43,752 nucleotides of DNA from assembly GCA_041736705.1 (NCBI GenBank), contig JBGSTC010000030.1, positions 1 through 43,752 of the forward strand. Reading direction: 5' to 3'. Below, in pieces: positions 16,831 to 25,627 of this stretch. How positions within the stretch are numbered: the stretch's first letter is position 1; each line of letters starts with the position of its first letter. Position numbers and translations under genes: made by a program. This DNA is from GWE2-51-13 sp041736705. Its GTDB lineage: Bacteria > Bacillota_I > Bacilli_A > Erysipelotrichales > Erysipelotrichaceae. The notes beneath the pieces were generated by a model. It searched no databases and was not told where the DNA came from. It saw nothing but the letters and a program-made list of their open reading frames with translations.

Positions 16831-18243
16831 ATGTCGGAAATCAGTATGCTTTACGACCGTGAACTCCACGAAGAATGCGGTGTCTTCGGGGTGTTCAACC
16901 TAGCGAATGCGTCGGAACTGACTTATTACGGTCTTCATGCCCTCCAACACCGGGGGCAGGAAGGTGCCGGGATCGTCGTGTCCGACGGGGAAAAACTGAA
17001 CAGTGTGAAAAACGAAGGCAGCGTGCGTTTTGTTTTCCCTGAATCGGTCCTTAAGAAACTACAAGGCAACATGGCGATCGGCCATGTACGATATTCGACG
17101 ACCGGAGGCGGGGGCATCCTGAATGTCCAACCCTTCCTCTTTCGCCACGGAGAGGGTGACTTCGCCCTTTGCCATAACGGGAACATCGTGAATTCGAAGG
17201 AACTCAGAAGAAACCTTGAAATGAAGGGCAGCATCTTCCAGAGTTCATCGGATAGCGAAATCCTGGCTCACCTCATTAAGAAAGACTATCGCAGTACGCG
17301 TCTGGATGCGCTGAAAGAAGCGCTGATTTATCTGGAAGGCGCGTTTGCGTTTTTAGTGCTGACCAAAGACAAACTGTACGCCATGCGCGACCGTCACGGG
17401 CTAAGACCGCTTTCCATCGGGAAACTAGACAACGGCTACGTGGTGACCAGCGAAACCTGTGCCTTGGATGCGGTTGGGGCGACGTTTGTGAGGGACATCG
17501 AACCCGGTGAAATCGTCATCATCGACAATAACGGGATCTATAGCGATTTCTATTCCAGGGATACCGAAGACAAGATCTGTGCGATGGAGTACATTTACTT
17601 CTCGCGTCCGGATAGCGACCTGTTGGGTTTGAACGTCCATCGTTCACGCAAAGAATGCGGAAGGATCTTGGCGAGAGAAGCGGCGGTCGAAGCGGACATC
17701 GTCATCGGGGTTCCGGATTCATCGCTCTCCGCCGCCTCCGGATATGCGGAAGCTTCCAAAATCCCGTATGAAATGGGACTCATCAAGAACCGATACATCG
17801 GAAGAACCTTCATCGAGCCTTCCCAAGCCTTGCGTGAAAAAGGGGTTAAGATGAAACTCTCCCCGGTCCGTTCGGTTATCGCGGGAAAACGCGTCATTCT
17901 CATCGACGATTCCATCGTCCGCGGAACGACCTCGAAGAAAATCGTGGAAATGCTGCGCCAAATGGGTGCAGCCGAGATCCACATGCGCATCGCCTCCCCG
18001 CAAATCATCTCCCCTTGTTTCTATGGGGTCGATACGTCGACTTATGAAGAATTGATCAGCGCCTTCCACACGGTTGAAGAAGTGCGGCAGTTGATCGGGG
18101 CCGATAGTTTGGCCTTTTTGTCGATGGACGGACTCAAAGAAGCCTTGGGAAACCGCGACTTCTGTCATGCCTGCTTCACGAAACACTATCCGACCCACTT
18201 ATACGATTTGATCGAAAACGCCAATAAAGACGGCAAGTTCTAG
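16831..18243 (+). CDS. purF: Amidophosphoribosyltransferase PurF
   Basis: PurF makes phosphoribosylamine from PRPP and glutamine, the committed step. The catalytic Cys lies at residue 16 in EECGVFGVF, so a 15-residue propeptide must be removed, as in the Bacillus-type enzyme. The N-terminal Ntn glutaminase includes HVRYSTTG and CHNGNIVN. The C-terminal domain has the PRPP loop VILIDDSIVRGTTSKK. Cysteines in KICAMEYIY, SPCFYGVDTS and DFCHACF match the Fe4S4 ligands of the oxygen-sensitive class. It follows purC after two bases. Confidence 0.96.
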   Translation: MSEISMLYDRELHEECGVFGVFNLANASELTYYGLHALQHRGQEGAGIVVSDGEKLNSVKNEGSVRFVFPESVLKKLQGNMAIGHVRYSTTGGGGILNVQPFLFRHGEGDFALCHNGNIVNSKELRRNLEMKGSIFQSSSDSEILAHLIKKDYRSTRLDALKEALIYLEGAFAFLVLTKDKLYAMRDRHGLRPLSIGKLDNGYVVTSETCALDAVGATFVRDIEPGEIVIIDNNGIYSDFYSRDTEDKICAMEYIYFSRPDSDLLGLNVHRSRKECGRILAREAAVEADIVIGVPDSSLSAASGYAEASKIPYEMGLIKNRYIGRTFIEPSQALREKGVKMKLSPVRSVIAGKRVILIDDSIVRGTTSKKIVEMLRQMGAAEIHMRIASPQIISPCFYGVDTSTYEELISAFHTVEEVRQLIGADSLAFLSMDGLKEALGNRDFCHACFTKHYPTHLYDLIENANKDGKF

Positions 18244-18253
18244 GAGGAACCTT

Positions 18254-19273
18254 ATGAGTGACCATTATTCCAATGCCGGAGTAAATCTTGAAGCCGGCTA
18301 TGAATCCGTACGACGGATCAAATCGCATATCGACCGTACCCGCCGTTTAGGCATGGTCGACAATATCGGATCGTTCGGAGGATTGTTCGACCTTTCCCTA
18401 CTCAACATCAAAGAACCTGTATTGGTCAGCGGTACCGACGGTGTCGGTACGAAACTGAAAGTCGCGTTCATGTTGGACTGTCATGATACCGTCGGGATCG
18501 ATGCGGTGGCCATGTGCGTCAACGATATCCTCGCTCAAGGGGCGCAACCGATCTACTTCCTCGACTACATCGCGATCGGGAAAAACAAACCCGAAGTCAT
18601 CGAAGCTTTGGTGAAAGGCGTCGCCGATGGATGCGTCCAATCCGATTGCGCTCTGATCGGCGGGGAAACGGCGGAAATGCCGGATATGTATACGGAAGGC
18701 GAATACGACATCGCCGGATTCGCGGTGGGAGTCGCGGAGAAATCACGCTTGATTTCTCCCGTAAACGTCAAAGCGGGGCAAGCAGTGATCGGATTAGCGT
18801 CCAGTGGCATCCATTCCAACGGATTCTCGCTCGTACGTAAAGTTCTCTTCAAAGACAACCGGTTGGACCCCAAGATGGAGTTCAACAATTCGACGTTGGG
18901 GGAAACGATTCTGACGCCGACGAAGATCTATGTCAAACCGGTCATGGCCGTTCTGAAAGAAATCAAGGTCGCCGGCATCGCCCACATCACGGGCGGTGGC
19001 TTTTATGAAAACATGCCGAGATGCCTTCAAGAAACCCAAGGGTTGAAGATCACGAAGGGCACCTGGGAGATCCCATCGATTTTCGGATACATCCAAACCT
19101 TAGGAAACATTCCTGAAAAGGAAATGTATAACGTCTTCAACATGGGCATCGGGATGATCCTTGTGGTGGATCAAGCGGATGCGGAAAAGACACTCGAGAT
19201 TTTGAGAAACCATAATGAAACCGCAAGCGTCATCGGTGAAGTCACCGATACGCCGGGCATCGTCTGGGCATGA
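18254..19273 (+). CDS. purM: AIR synthetase PurM
   Basis: PurM closes the imidazole ring, converting FGAM to AIR with ATP. The 339-aa protein has the AIRS signatures: GSFGGLFDL, the glycine-rich SGTDGVGTKLKVA at residues 56-68, the metal/ATP region GIDAVAMCVNDILAQGA, and GGETAEMPDMY. Length is normal. TAGGAGGAACC precedes the ATG. The purF stop lies ten bases upstream, one of the few gaps in this operon, while its own 3' end overlaps purN as ATGA. Confidence 0.97.
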   Translation: MSDHYSNAGVNLEAGYESVRRIKSHIDRTRRLGMVDNIGSFGGLFDLSLLNIKEPVLVSGTDGVGTKLKVAFMLDCHDTVGIDAVAMCVNDILAQGAQPIYFLDYIAIGKNKPEVIEALVKGVADGCVQSDCALIGGETAEMPDMYTEGEYDIAGFAVGVAEKSRLISPVNVKAGQAVIGLASSGIHSNGFSLVRKVLFKDNRLDPKMEFNNSTLGETILTPTKIYVKPVMAVLKEIKVAGIAHITGGGFYENMPRCLQETQGLKITKGTWEIPSIFGYIQTLGNIPEKEMYNVFNMGIGMILVVDQADAEKTLEILRNHNETASVIGEVTDTPGIVWA

Positions 19274-19842
19274 AGCGGATCGTACTCTTCGCCTCGGGGA
19301 ATGGATCCAATTTCGAAGCCATCCTTCAAGCCGTCGCAAACAATGAATTGAACGTGGAAGTGGCGGGGCTGATTTGCGACCATGAAGGAGCGTATTGCCT
19401 GACACGGGCGAAGAACCATGCCATACCTTGCGCCATCTTTCTGAAGAGAAACTTTGAAACCAAAGCGGATATGGACACGGCGATCGCCGACCAATGCGAA
19501 GCATGGGGGGCGGATTGGTTGGTTCTGGCCGGATACATGCGCTTAGTCTCCTCTCCCATCCTCAGCCGATACCCCCACAGAATCGTCAATATCCATCCTT
19601 CGTTGCTCCCGAAGTACAGAGGGAAAGACGCAATCGGACAAGCCATCGCGGCCGGTGAGAAAACGATGGGTGTGACGATCCATTATGTGGACGAAGGGAT
19701 GGATACCGGCGAGATCATCGCCCAATTCCCCTTCGACGTGATGGAACTCGAAGGACGACCCGAAATCGAAACCAAACTCCATGCATTGGAACACATCGCA
19801 TATCCCAAAGTATTGAAACAACTTCTGGAGGAAACCCTATGA
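19270..19842 (+). CDS. purN: GAR formyltransferase PurN
   Basis: PurN transfers a formyl group from 10-formyltetrahydrofolate to GAR. The 190-aa protein opens with the phosphate loop FASGNGSNF, has the catalytic stretch VNIHPSLLPKYRG (Asn and His near residues 104-106), and the Asp-bearing HYVDEGMDTGEII. The ATGA overlap with purM and with purH (19839) indicates coupled translation. No formate-dependent PurT is present in the window. Confidence 0.96.
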   Translation: MKRIVLFASGNGSNFEAILQAVANNELNVEVAGLICDHEGAYCLTRAKNHAIPCAIFLKRNFETKADMDTAIADQCEAWGADWLVLAGYMRLVSSPILSRYPHRIVNIHPSLLPKYRGKDAIGQAIAAGEKTMGVTIHYVDEGMDTGEIIAQFPFDVMELEGRPEIETKLHALEHIAYPKVLKQLLEETL

Positions 19843-21374
19843 AACGAAGAGCGTTACTGAGTGTCAGCGATAAGACCGGATTGATCGAACTGGCGAAAGT
19901 CTTAGTGAAACACGATGTCGAATTGATTTCGACCGGCGGTACCAAGAAAACGTTGAGCGACGCCGGACTACCCGTGATGGGAATCGAAGAAGTCACCGGG
20001 TTTCCTGAAATGCTGGATGGAAGGGTCAAGACCCTTCATCCCCTGATCCATGGTGGATTGCTTTTCAGACGCGACCTCCCCGAGCATGTCCGTCAGGTCG
20101 AAGAAGCCAAGATCCATCCGATCGACTTCGTGATCGTCAATCTTTATCCGTTCCAAGCGACGATTTCGAAACCGGACTGTACGGTCGAGGAAGCGATCGA
20201 AAACATCGATATCGGCGGACCCTCCATGCTTCGAAGCGCCGCCAAGAACCATCAGGACGTCACGGTGTTGTGCGATCCGAGCGACTATGCGAAATTCATC
20301 GAAGTGTTCGAGAGAGACGATTCGACGGATTTCACTCTCCGGCGTGAACTCGCTGCGAAAGTCTACCGTACGACCGCCGCATACGACGCCTTGATCGCGA
20401 AATACATGAGCGACCTTTGCGGAATCGAGAATCCGGAGAAGCTGACGGAAACCTATGTCTTAAAACAAACATTGCGCTATGGGGAAAACCCGCATCAGAA
20501 AGCAGCGTTCTATGCGACCCCGTTCAGCGAAGAATATTCTCTGGCGGATTGCGCCCAACTCCATGGCAAGGAACTCTCCTACAATAATATCCAGGATGCT
20601 TCCGCCGCCCTTCAGATCCTCAAAGAATTCAGCGACGCTTCCGTCGTCGCCTTGAAGCATATGAACCCCTGCGGGGTCGGTGTTGCCACCGACCTGTATT
20701 CCGCTTGGCGTAAAGCCTTCGAAGCGGATCCCGTCAGTATCTTCGGCGGAATCGTCGCGTTCAACCAGGAAGTCGATGCGAAAATCGCCGTCGAACTTTC
20801 GGAGATCTTCCTTGAAATCATCCTTGCTCCTACCTTTACCACCGAAGCCTTGGAGATCCTGACCAAGAAGAAAAACATCCGTCTGTTGACCTTACCCGAG
20901 AAAAGCACCAAACGCTATCTCAAGACGTTCGTGCGTGTCGCCGGAGGGTTGTTGGTGCAGGACACCGACCGTGTCAGCGCCCATCCTTCGCATTGCACCG
21001 TCGTGACGAAAACCAAACCGACCAATCCCCAGTTCATCGATGCGTTGTTTGGGGAAAAGGTATGCAAGCACGTGAAATCGAATGCGATCGTCATCGTGAA
21101 GGACGGGCAAACCCTGGGCGTCGGTGCCGGACAGATGAATCGAGTCGGAGCCGCCGAAATCGCCCTGAAACAAGCCGGCGAAAAAGCGCAAGGCGCAATC
21201 CTGGCCAGTGACGCCTTCTTTCCGATGTCGGACACCGTCGAACTGGCTGTGAAGTATGGTATCCGATGCATCATCCAACCGGGAGGGTCGATCAAAGACC
21301 AAACGTCGATCGATGTTTGCGACCAACACGGCATCTCGATGATCTTCACCGGTGAAAGGCATTTTAAACACTAA
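19839..21374 (+). CDS. purH: Bifunctional AICAR transformylase/IMP cyclohydrolase PurH
   Basis: PurH performs the final two steps to IMP. The 511-aa length is typical. The N-terminal MGS-like cyclohydrolase domain (about 1-150) shows ISTGGTKKTL and GRVKTLHPLIHGG. The C-terminal transformylase domain includes RYGENPHQKAAFY, LKHMNPCGVG (catalytic Lys-His) and the end block RCIIQPGGSIKD. It overlaps purN by four bases and its TAA shares its last base with the purD ATG (TAATG). Confidence 0.97.
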   Translation: MKRRALLSVSDKTGLIELAKVLVKHDVELISTGGTKKTLSDAGLPVMGIEEVTGFPEMLDGRVKTLHPLIHGGLLFRRDLPEHVRQVEEAKIHPIDFVIVNLYPFQATISKPDCTVEEAIENIDIGGPSMLRSAAKNHQDVTVLCDPSDYAKFIEVFERDDSTDFTLRRELAAKVYRTTAAYDALIAKYMSDLCGIENPEKLTETYVLKQTLRYGENPHQKAAFYATPFSEEYSLADCAQLHGKELSYNNIQDASAALQILKEFSDASVVALKHMNPCGVGVATDLYSAWRKAFEADPVSIFGGIVAFNQEVDAKIAVELSEIFLEIILAPTFTTEALEILTKKKNIRLLTLPEKSTKRYLKTFVRVAGGLLVQDTDRVSAHPSHCTVVTKTKPTNPQFIDALFGEKVCKHVKSNAIVIVKDGQTLGVGAGQMNRVGAAEIALKQAGEKAQGAILASDAFFPMSDTVELAVKYGIRCIIQPGGSIKDQTSIDVCDQHGISMIFTGERHFKH

Positions 21375-22624
21375 TGGGAAACAGAGTCCTTGTGATCGGT
21401 TCGGGTGGAAGGGAACATGCCTTGGCCGCTTGTTTCGCAAAGAGCCCGACTGTCGATCGTGTCTTTGTCGCACCGGGTAGCCATGGCATGAAAGACGTCG
21501 CCGAAGTCGTCGCCATCGATGCGATGGATTTTCAATCCCTCATCGCATTCATCAAGTCGAACCAGATCGATTTGGTTTTCGTCGGACCGGAAGCCCCTCT
21601 ATCCCAAGGGATCGTCGATGTCCTGTCGAAAGAAGGCATCCGGATCTTCGGACCGACCCAAGCCGCCGCCCGGCTTGAATCAAGTAAATCCTATGCGAAA
21701 AGCATCATGAATAAATACGATATCCCGACAGCGAAGCACAGTACCGTCCATTCGCTCGATGAAGCATTGGCGTATCTTTCCTTACATCCCGCCCCGATCG
21801 TCATCAAAGCCGATGGCTTGATGGCGGGTAAGGGGGTCACGGTCGCCATGGACGATGAGACGGCCAGACAAGCCGTCTACGACATCTACCCCGATCATGA
21901 CCTGCGTTGCCCCCTGGTCATCGAAGAGTGCCTGGTCGGCGAGGAATTCAGTCTCATGGCGTTCGTCGACGGGGAGAATGTTTTCCCCTTGGACATCGCC
22001 AAAGACCATAAACGTGCCTATGACAACGATGAAGGACCCAACACAGGTGGGATGGGAGCCTATTCCCCGGTCCCTTCCATTTCCCGGGAAATGGTGGAAG
22101 AAGCGATGGACAAAGTCATGCGTCCCATCGCCAACGCCATGGTGAAGGAAGGAAACCCGTTCACCGGGATTCTGTATGGAGGTTTGATGGCGACATCCGA
22201 CGGGATCAAGACCATCGAATTCAACGTCCGATTCGGCGACCCCGAAACCGAAGTCCTGCTCCCCCGCTTGATCACACCGCTGGATCAAGTCGTCTTGGAT
22301 GTCCTTGACCACAAGCACGTCACCCTTGAATTCGACCCTCGTTTCGCTCTCGGTGTCGTCCTCGCTTCGAAGGGATATCCCCATGCCTACGAGAAAGGCT
22401 TGCCGATCGAAGGCTTGGATCAGGTCGATGCCAATCTCTTCCACATGGGCACAAGCCACGACACGGTCTACCGAAATACGGGCGGACGGGTCCTCTTTGT
22501 GATGAATTACGGGGTAACCCTTGAAAAAGCACGCGAAAGCGTATATAAAGAAATTACCTCGATCCATGCCCCTCAATGTTTCTATCGGACGGACATCGGA
22601 AAGACGCAAGGAGATCTTCAATGA
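21374..22624 (+). CDS. purD: GAR synthetase PurD
   Basis: PurD couples glycine to phosphoribosylamine with ATP. The 416-aa ATP-grasp protein begins with VLVIGSGGREHALA and has the ATP-binding GLMAGKGVTVA. It also carries the signature RFGDPETEVLLPRL, which ligates metal and substrate. Length is normal. It starts in the purH stop (TAATG) and ends overlapped by the purB start (ATGA at 22621). Confidence 0.97.
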   Translation: MGNRVLVIGSGGREHALAACFAKSPTVDRVFVAPGSHGMKDVAEVVAIDAMDFQSLIAFIKSNQIDLVFVGPEAPLSQGIVDVLSKEGIRIFGPTQAAARLESSKSYAKSIMNKYDIPTAKHSTVHSLDEALAYLSLHPAPIVIKADGLMAGKGVTVAMDDETARQAVYDIYPDHDLRCPLVIEECLVGEEFSLMAFVDGENVFPLDIAKDHKRAYDNDEGPNTGGMGAYSPVPSISREMVEEAMDKVMRPIANAMVKEGNPFTGILYGGLMATSDGIKTIEFNVRFGDPETEVLLPRLITPLDQVVLDVLDHKHVTLEFDPRFALGVVLASKGYPHAYEKGLPIEGLDQVDANLFHMGTSHDTVYRNTGGRVLFVMNYGVTLEKARESVYKEITSIHAPQCFYRTDIGKTQGDLQ

Positions 22625-23922
22625 TACAACGATATTCAAGACCCCAGATGGCGAAACTATGGAACGATGAAGAACGTTTCCAATCCTGGTTGGCCGTCGA
22701 ACTGGCGGTCGTGGATTACTATCACACCAAAGGACTGATCAGCGACGTCGAATGGGATAAACTTCATCGCGACGCTTCCTTTAGCATCGACCGGATTTTG
22801 GAAATCGAGGAACAAACCCGACACGATGTCGTCGCGTTCACCCGCGCCGTCAGTGAAACCTTGGGTGACGAAAGCCGCTGGATCCACTATGGCATGACAT
22901 CGACCGACGTGGTCGATACGGCCTACGCGGTGGTCTTCAAGAAAGTGAATGCGATTCTGCGTCAAGACATCAAGGCGTTGATGGAGACGCTGAAGAAACT
23001 CGCGATCCAATACAAACACACCCCCTGCATCGGACGGACCCACGGTGTCCATGCGGACATCACCTGTTTCGGATTGAAGTTCGCTCTGTGGTATGACGAA
23101 CTCAACCGTCAACTCAAGCGTTTCGAATCCGCTGCGAAGGATGTGGAAACCGGGAAGATCTCCGGAGCGGTCGGCACCTTCGCCAACACCTCCCCCGACC
23201 TGCAAGATTTCGTGTGCAAGGTGCTCGGCATCCATTCCTCCAACATCTCGACCCAAACCCTGCAACGCGACCGCCATGCCCATTACCTGAGCGTCGTAGC
23301 TTTGATCGGTTCGACTCTGGAAAAGATCGGCGTCGAACTCCGTCACCTTCAGCGCACCGAAGTGCGTGAAGTCGAAGAAGGATTCAAGCAAGGGCAAAAA
23401 GGTTCATCCGCCATGCCCCATAAACGCAACCCCATCTCCTCGGAAAACATCGCAGGCTGCGCACGCGTCCTACGGGGGTACATGGTGAGCGCCTATGAAG
23501 ACATCCCGCTCTGGCATGAGCGCGACATCTCCCATTCCAGCACCGAACGCATCATCCTCCCCGATGCGACCATCCTCTTGGACTACATGTTGGATCGCAT
23601 GAATCGCATCCTTTCCAACTTGACCGTTTTCGAAGACCGGATGTTGGAGAATATCGATGCGACCCACGGCGTCATCTTCGCCCAACGCGTCATGACCTTG
23701 TTGATCGAACGCAAAGGCATGACCCGCGAAGTCGCCTATGACCTTGTCCAACCGATCGCCATGGAAGCCTGGACGAAGCGCATGGGTTTCCGCGAGCTTC
23801 TCCTTGAAAACAAAACCATCCTGAGTTCCTTGTCTTTGGAAGAAGTGGATGAAGCGTTCTCGCTTACTTACCATCTACGCTATGTCGATGCGATTCTCCT
23901 ACGTGTCGGCATCGAAAAGTAA
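22621..23922 (+). CDS. purB: Adenylosuccinate lyase PurB
   Basis: PurB acts twice, cleaving SAICAR to AICAR and adenylosuccinate to AMP. The 433-aa sequence shows the fumarase/aspartase-superfamily signature GSSAMPHKRNP with its catalytic serine loop, the general-acid region GRTHGVHAD, and MTSTDVVDTA. The ATG at 22621 sits in the purD stop and has AAGGAG upstream. An in-frame ATG at 22576 lacks a comparable site. As last gene of the operon it is followed by a strong terminator. purA and guaA/guaB are not in the window. Confidence 0.97.
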   Translation: MIQRYSRPQMAKLWNDEERFQSWLAVELAVVDYYHTKGLISDVEWDKLHRDASFSIDRILEIEEQTRHDVVAFTRAVSETLGDESRWIHYGMTSTDVVDTAYAVVFKKVNAILRQDIKALMETLKKLAIQYKHTPCIGRTHGVHADITCFGLKFALWYDELNRQLKRFESAAKDVETGKISGAVGTFANTSPDLQDFVCKVLGIHSSNISTQTLQRDRHAHYLSVVALIGSTLEKIGVELRHLQRTEVREVEEGFKQGQKGSSAMPHKRNPISSENIAGCARVLRGYMVSAYEDIPLWHERDISHSSTERIILPDATILLDYMLDRMNRILSNLTVFEDRMLENIDATHGVIFAQRVMTLLIERKGMTREVAYDLVQPIAMEAWTKRMGFRELLLENKTILSSLSLEEVDEAFSLTYHLRYVDAILLRVGIEK

Positions 23923-23930
23923 ACCGAATC

Positions 23931-23955
23931 GTCCGGAACCCTCCGGACTTTTTTC
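23931..23955 (+). terminator. Terminator of the pur operon
   Basis: GTCCGGA, loop ACCC, TCCGGAC, followed by TTTTTTCTT. It lies eight bases after the purB stop. Confidence 0.92.
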
Positions 23956-23968
23956 TTATCGTTAATCC

Positions 23969-23999
23969 TTTACTTACCGACCCGTTTACGTTATATAAT
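23969..23999 (+). promoter_or_regulatory. Probable promoter of the PfkB kinase operon
   Basis: TATAAT at 23994-23999 lies in an AT-rich stretch 110 bases before the kinase gene. The best -35 candidates, TTTACT or TTACTT around 23969-23975, give a long spacing of 18-19 bases. The untranslated region to 24112 is very AT-rich and shows no clear hairpin. Confidence 0.4.
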
Positions 24000-24112
24000 A
24001 CCTTAGGGATACCTCTCGAAAATCCTCTTTAATTTAATCTAGTAATCTTCAAAATAATTCTAATAAAATACATTATTTGCGTTCTATTCCACGGATTGAA
24101 AGGGAAATCATC

Positions 24113-25009
24113 ATGAAACACCTCTGCATCGGACAATCGACATTGGACATCAGTCTGCCACTTGACAAGGAAATCAAGGAGAACGAGAAGTTCCGCGTCT
24201 TCGATAAACTCGAATCCGCCGGTGGACCGGCCACGACCGCATCGATTTTGCTTGGCAAATGGGGTGAAGACATCACCTTGATTTCACGCCTTGGCAAGGA
24301 TATGTATGGTCAAAACATCGCCGACCAATTGAAATCTTCCAACGTAAAGCACATGGATATCCCCTGTGAAGGGTTCTCGACCCCGATCAGCGTCATCCTC
24401 ACAAACAAGCAGAACGGGAACCGGACCATCTTCAATTGCCCGGGGAATATCCTCCCCAGCGACCTTGAAGTCAAAGATAAGGTCGGATTTATGTTGACGG
24501 ATGCCCATGAACCCGAGATCGCCCACCGCTTTCTCGACCAACATCCCGAAACGGTTTCGATCCTGGACGCGGGCGGGTTCAGATCCCCCACCGTCGAATT
24601 GGCGAAACGGGTGACGTGGCTGGTCTCCTCCGAAACCTTCGCGAAGGGATATAGCGGGATCACGATCGACCTGCATGACCCGCAAACGTGGTACGATCTC
24701 TTCACCAAGCTCCATGAACTCAACCCCCACACCGTCGTTACCCTGGGGGAAAGAGGGTGTCTTTATGAGGAGAACGGACAAGTGCATCATCTTCCTTCGT
24801 TCCCCGCGCTCGCCATCGATACCAACGGTGCCGGCGATATCTTCCACGGGGCGTTTGTCTGGGGGCTCGCCCATGGACTTCGCTTGAAGGACATCCTCAC
24901 CCTGGCATCCATGACCTCATCGATTTCCGTAACCCGGCGTGGCGGAAGCCTATCGATCCCCGAATATGCCGAAGTGCTCGACGCCTTGAAAGGACAAGTC
25001 AATGGATAA
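24113..25009 (+). CDS. PfkB-family carbohydrate/nucleoside kinase
   Basis: This 298-aa cytosolic kinase belongs to the ribokinase-like PfkB family. The substrate-side signature AGGPATTASILLGKWG lies at residues 36-51. The catalytic anion-hole motif DTNGAGD is at 236-242, with Asp242 as base. The N-terminal stretch before the GG motif is short, as in sugar and ketodeoxy-acid kinases, but the substrate cannot be assigned. AAAGGGAAATC precedes the ATG at 24113; an in-frame GTG lies further upstream. The next gene starts eight bases before its stop, so it heads a four-gene unit with small membrane proteins and a DUF6933-type protein. Confidence 0.87.
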   Translation: MKHLCIGQSTLDISLPLDKEIKENEKFRVFDKLESAGGPATTASILLGKWGEDITLISRLGKDMYGQNIADQLKSSNVKHMDIPCEGFSTPISVILTNKQNGNRTIFNCPGNILPSDLEVKDKVGFMLTDAHEPEIAHRFLDQHPETVSILDAGGFRSPTVELAKRVTWLVSSETFAKGYSGITIDLHDPQTWYDLFTKLHELNPHTVVTLGERGCLYEENGQVHHLPSFPALAIDTNGAGDIFHGAFVWGLAHGLRLKDILTLASMTSSISVTRRGGSLSIPEYAEVLDALKGQVNG

Positions 25010-25301
25010 ACAATTCCTGTTGAAACAATTCAGACTCGGATTCAAGTCGGTCAAAGACAAGAAAACCGGGAAGGTGTATTACGCCACCGGGGATCTTGCG
25101 AAGAAGATTTCGCGTTTGAATTATTACGGATTGATCATGGTCGGGGTGAATTCCGTCCTCTTGATCAATACGACCTTAAACAACCCCGCCTTGAAATTCG
25201 TTGTCGTGATCGGCTACTTCTTCGCCATGACAGCCCTTTTCTTCTGGTTGGGAAAGCGCATCATCGTCCTCGACGATCTGAAAGACATAGTGGAGAAATA
25301 A
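25002..25301 (+). CDS. Small two-helix membrane protein, paralogue A
   Basis: A 99-aa protein of unknown function with two hydrophobic helices at about 41-60 and 65-84. The cytosolic N-terminus carries FRLGFKSVKDKKTG and YYATGDLAKKI. The next gene has the same pattern, so the two are tandem duplicates (shared pattern FRxGFxxVxDKxTGxxYxATGDL). The start overlaps the kinase stop by eight bases, showing translational coupling. No family name is known to me. Confidence 0.75.
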   Translation: MDKQFLLKQFRLGFKSVKDKKTGKVYYATGDLAKKISRLNYYGLIMVGVNSVLLINTTLNNPALKFVVVIGYFFAMTALFFWLGKRIIVLDDLKDIVEK

Positions 25302-25317
25302 TCCAAAAGGAGAAACC

Positions 25318-25626
25318 ATGATCCCGAAATCGGTTTTCAATCTTTTCAGATATGGATTCGCGGAAGTCACCGACAAACAAACCGGCATCACCTATGTGGC
25401 GACCGGCGACCTCAAACACAAGGTGCGCCAACTCAAGACCAACATTTTCATGACCCTGGTCTACGCCCCGCTCCCGATGATCATCTTCATCCCGAATTCC
25501 TTCCCGTATAAACTCCCACTCATCGTTTTGATGTACGTGGTCAATCCGATCATGCTTTTGGTCACCGGACGTTTGATGATCACCAGCAAGGATATGAAAG
25601 ACGTCAGGGTCAAAGGAGAACTGTAA
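25318..25626 (+). CDS. Small two-helix membrane protein, paralogue B
   Basis: A 102-aa protein built like its upstream neighbour: FRYGFAEVTDKQTG and YVATGDLKHKV at the N-terminus, then two membrane helices at about 43-58 and 64-84, and a short charged tail. AAAGGAG precedes the ATG. Identity between the two copies is concentrated in the cytosolic N-terminal motif, while the helices have diverged. This suggests the motif is functional, perhaps binding a soluble partner. Function unknown. Confidence 0.75.
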   Translation: MIPKSVFNLFRYGFAEVTDKQTGITYVATGDLKHKVRQLKTNIFMTLVYAPLPMIIFIPNSFPYKLPLIVLMYVVNPIMLLVTGRLMITSKDMKDVRVKGEL

Positions 25627-25627
25627 C

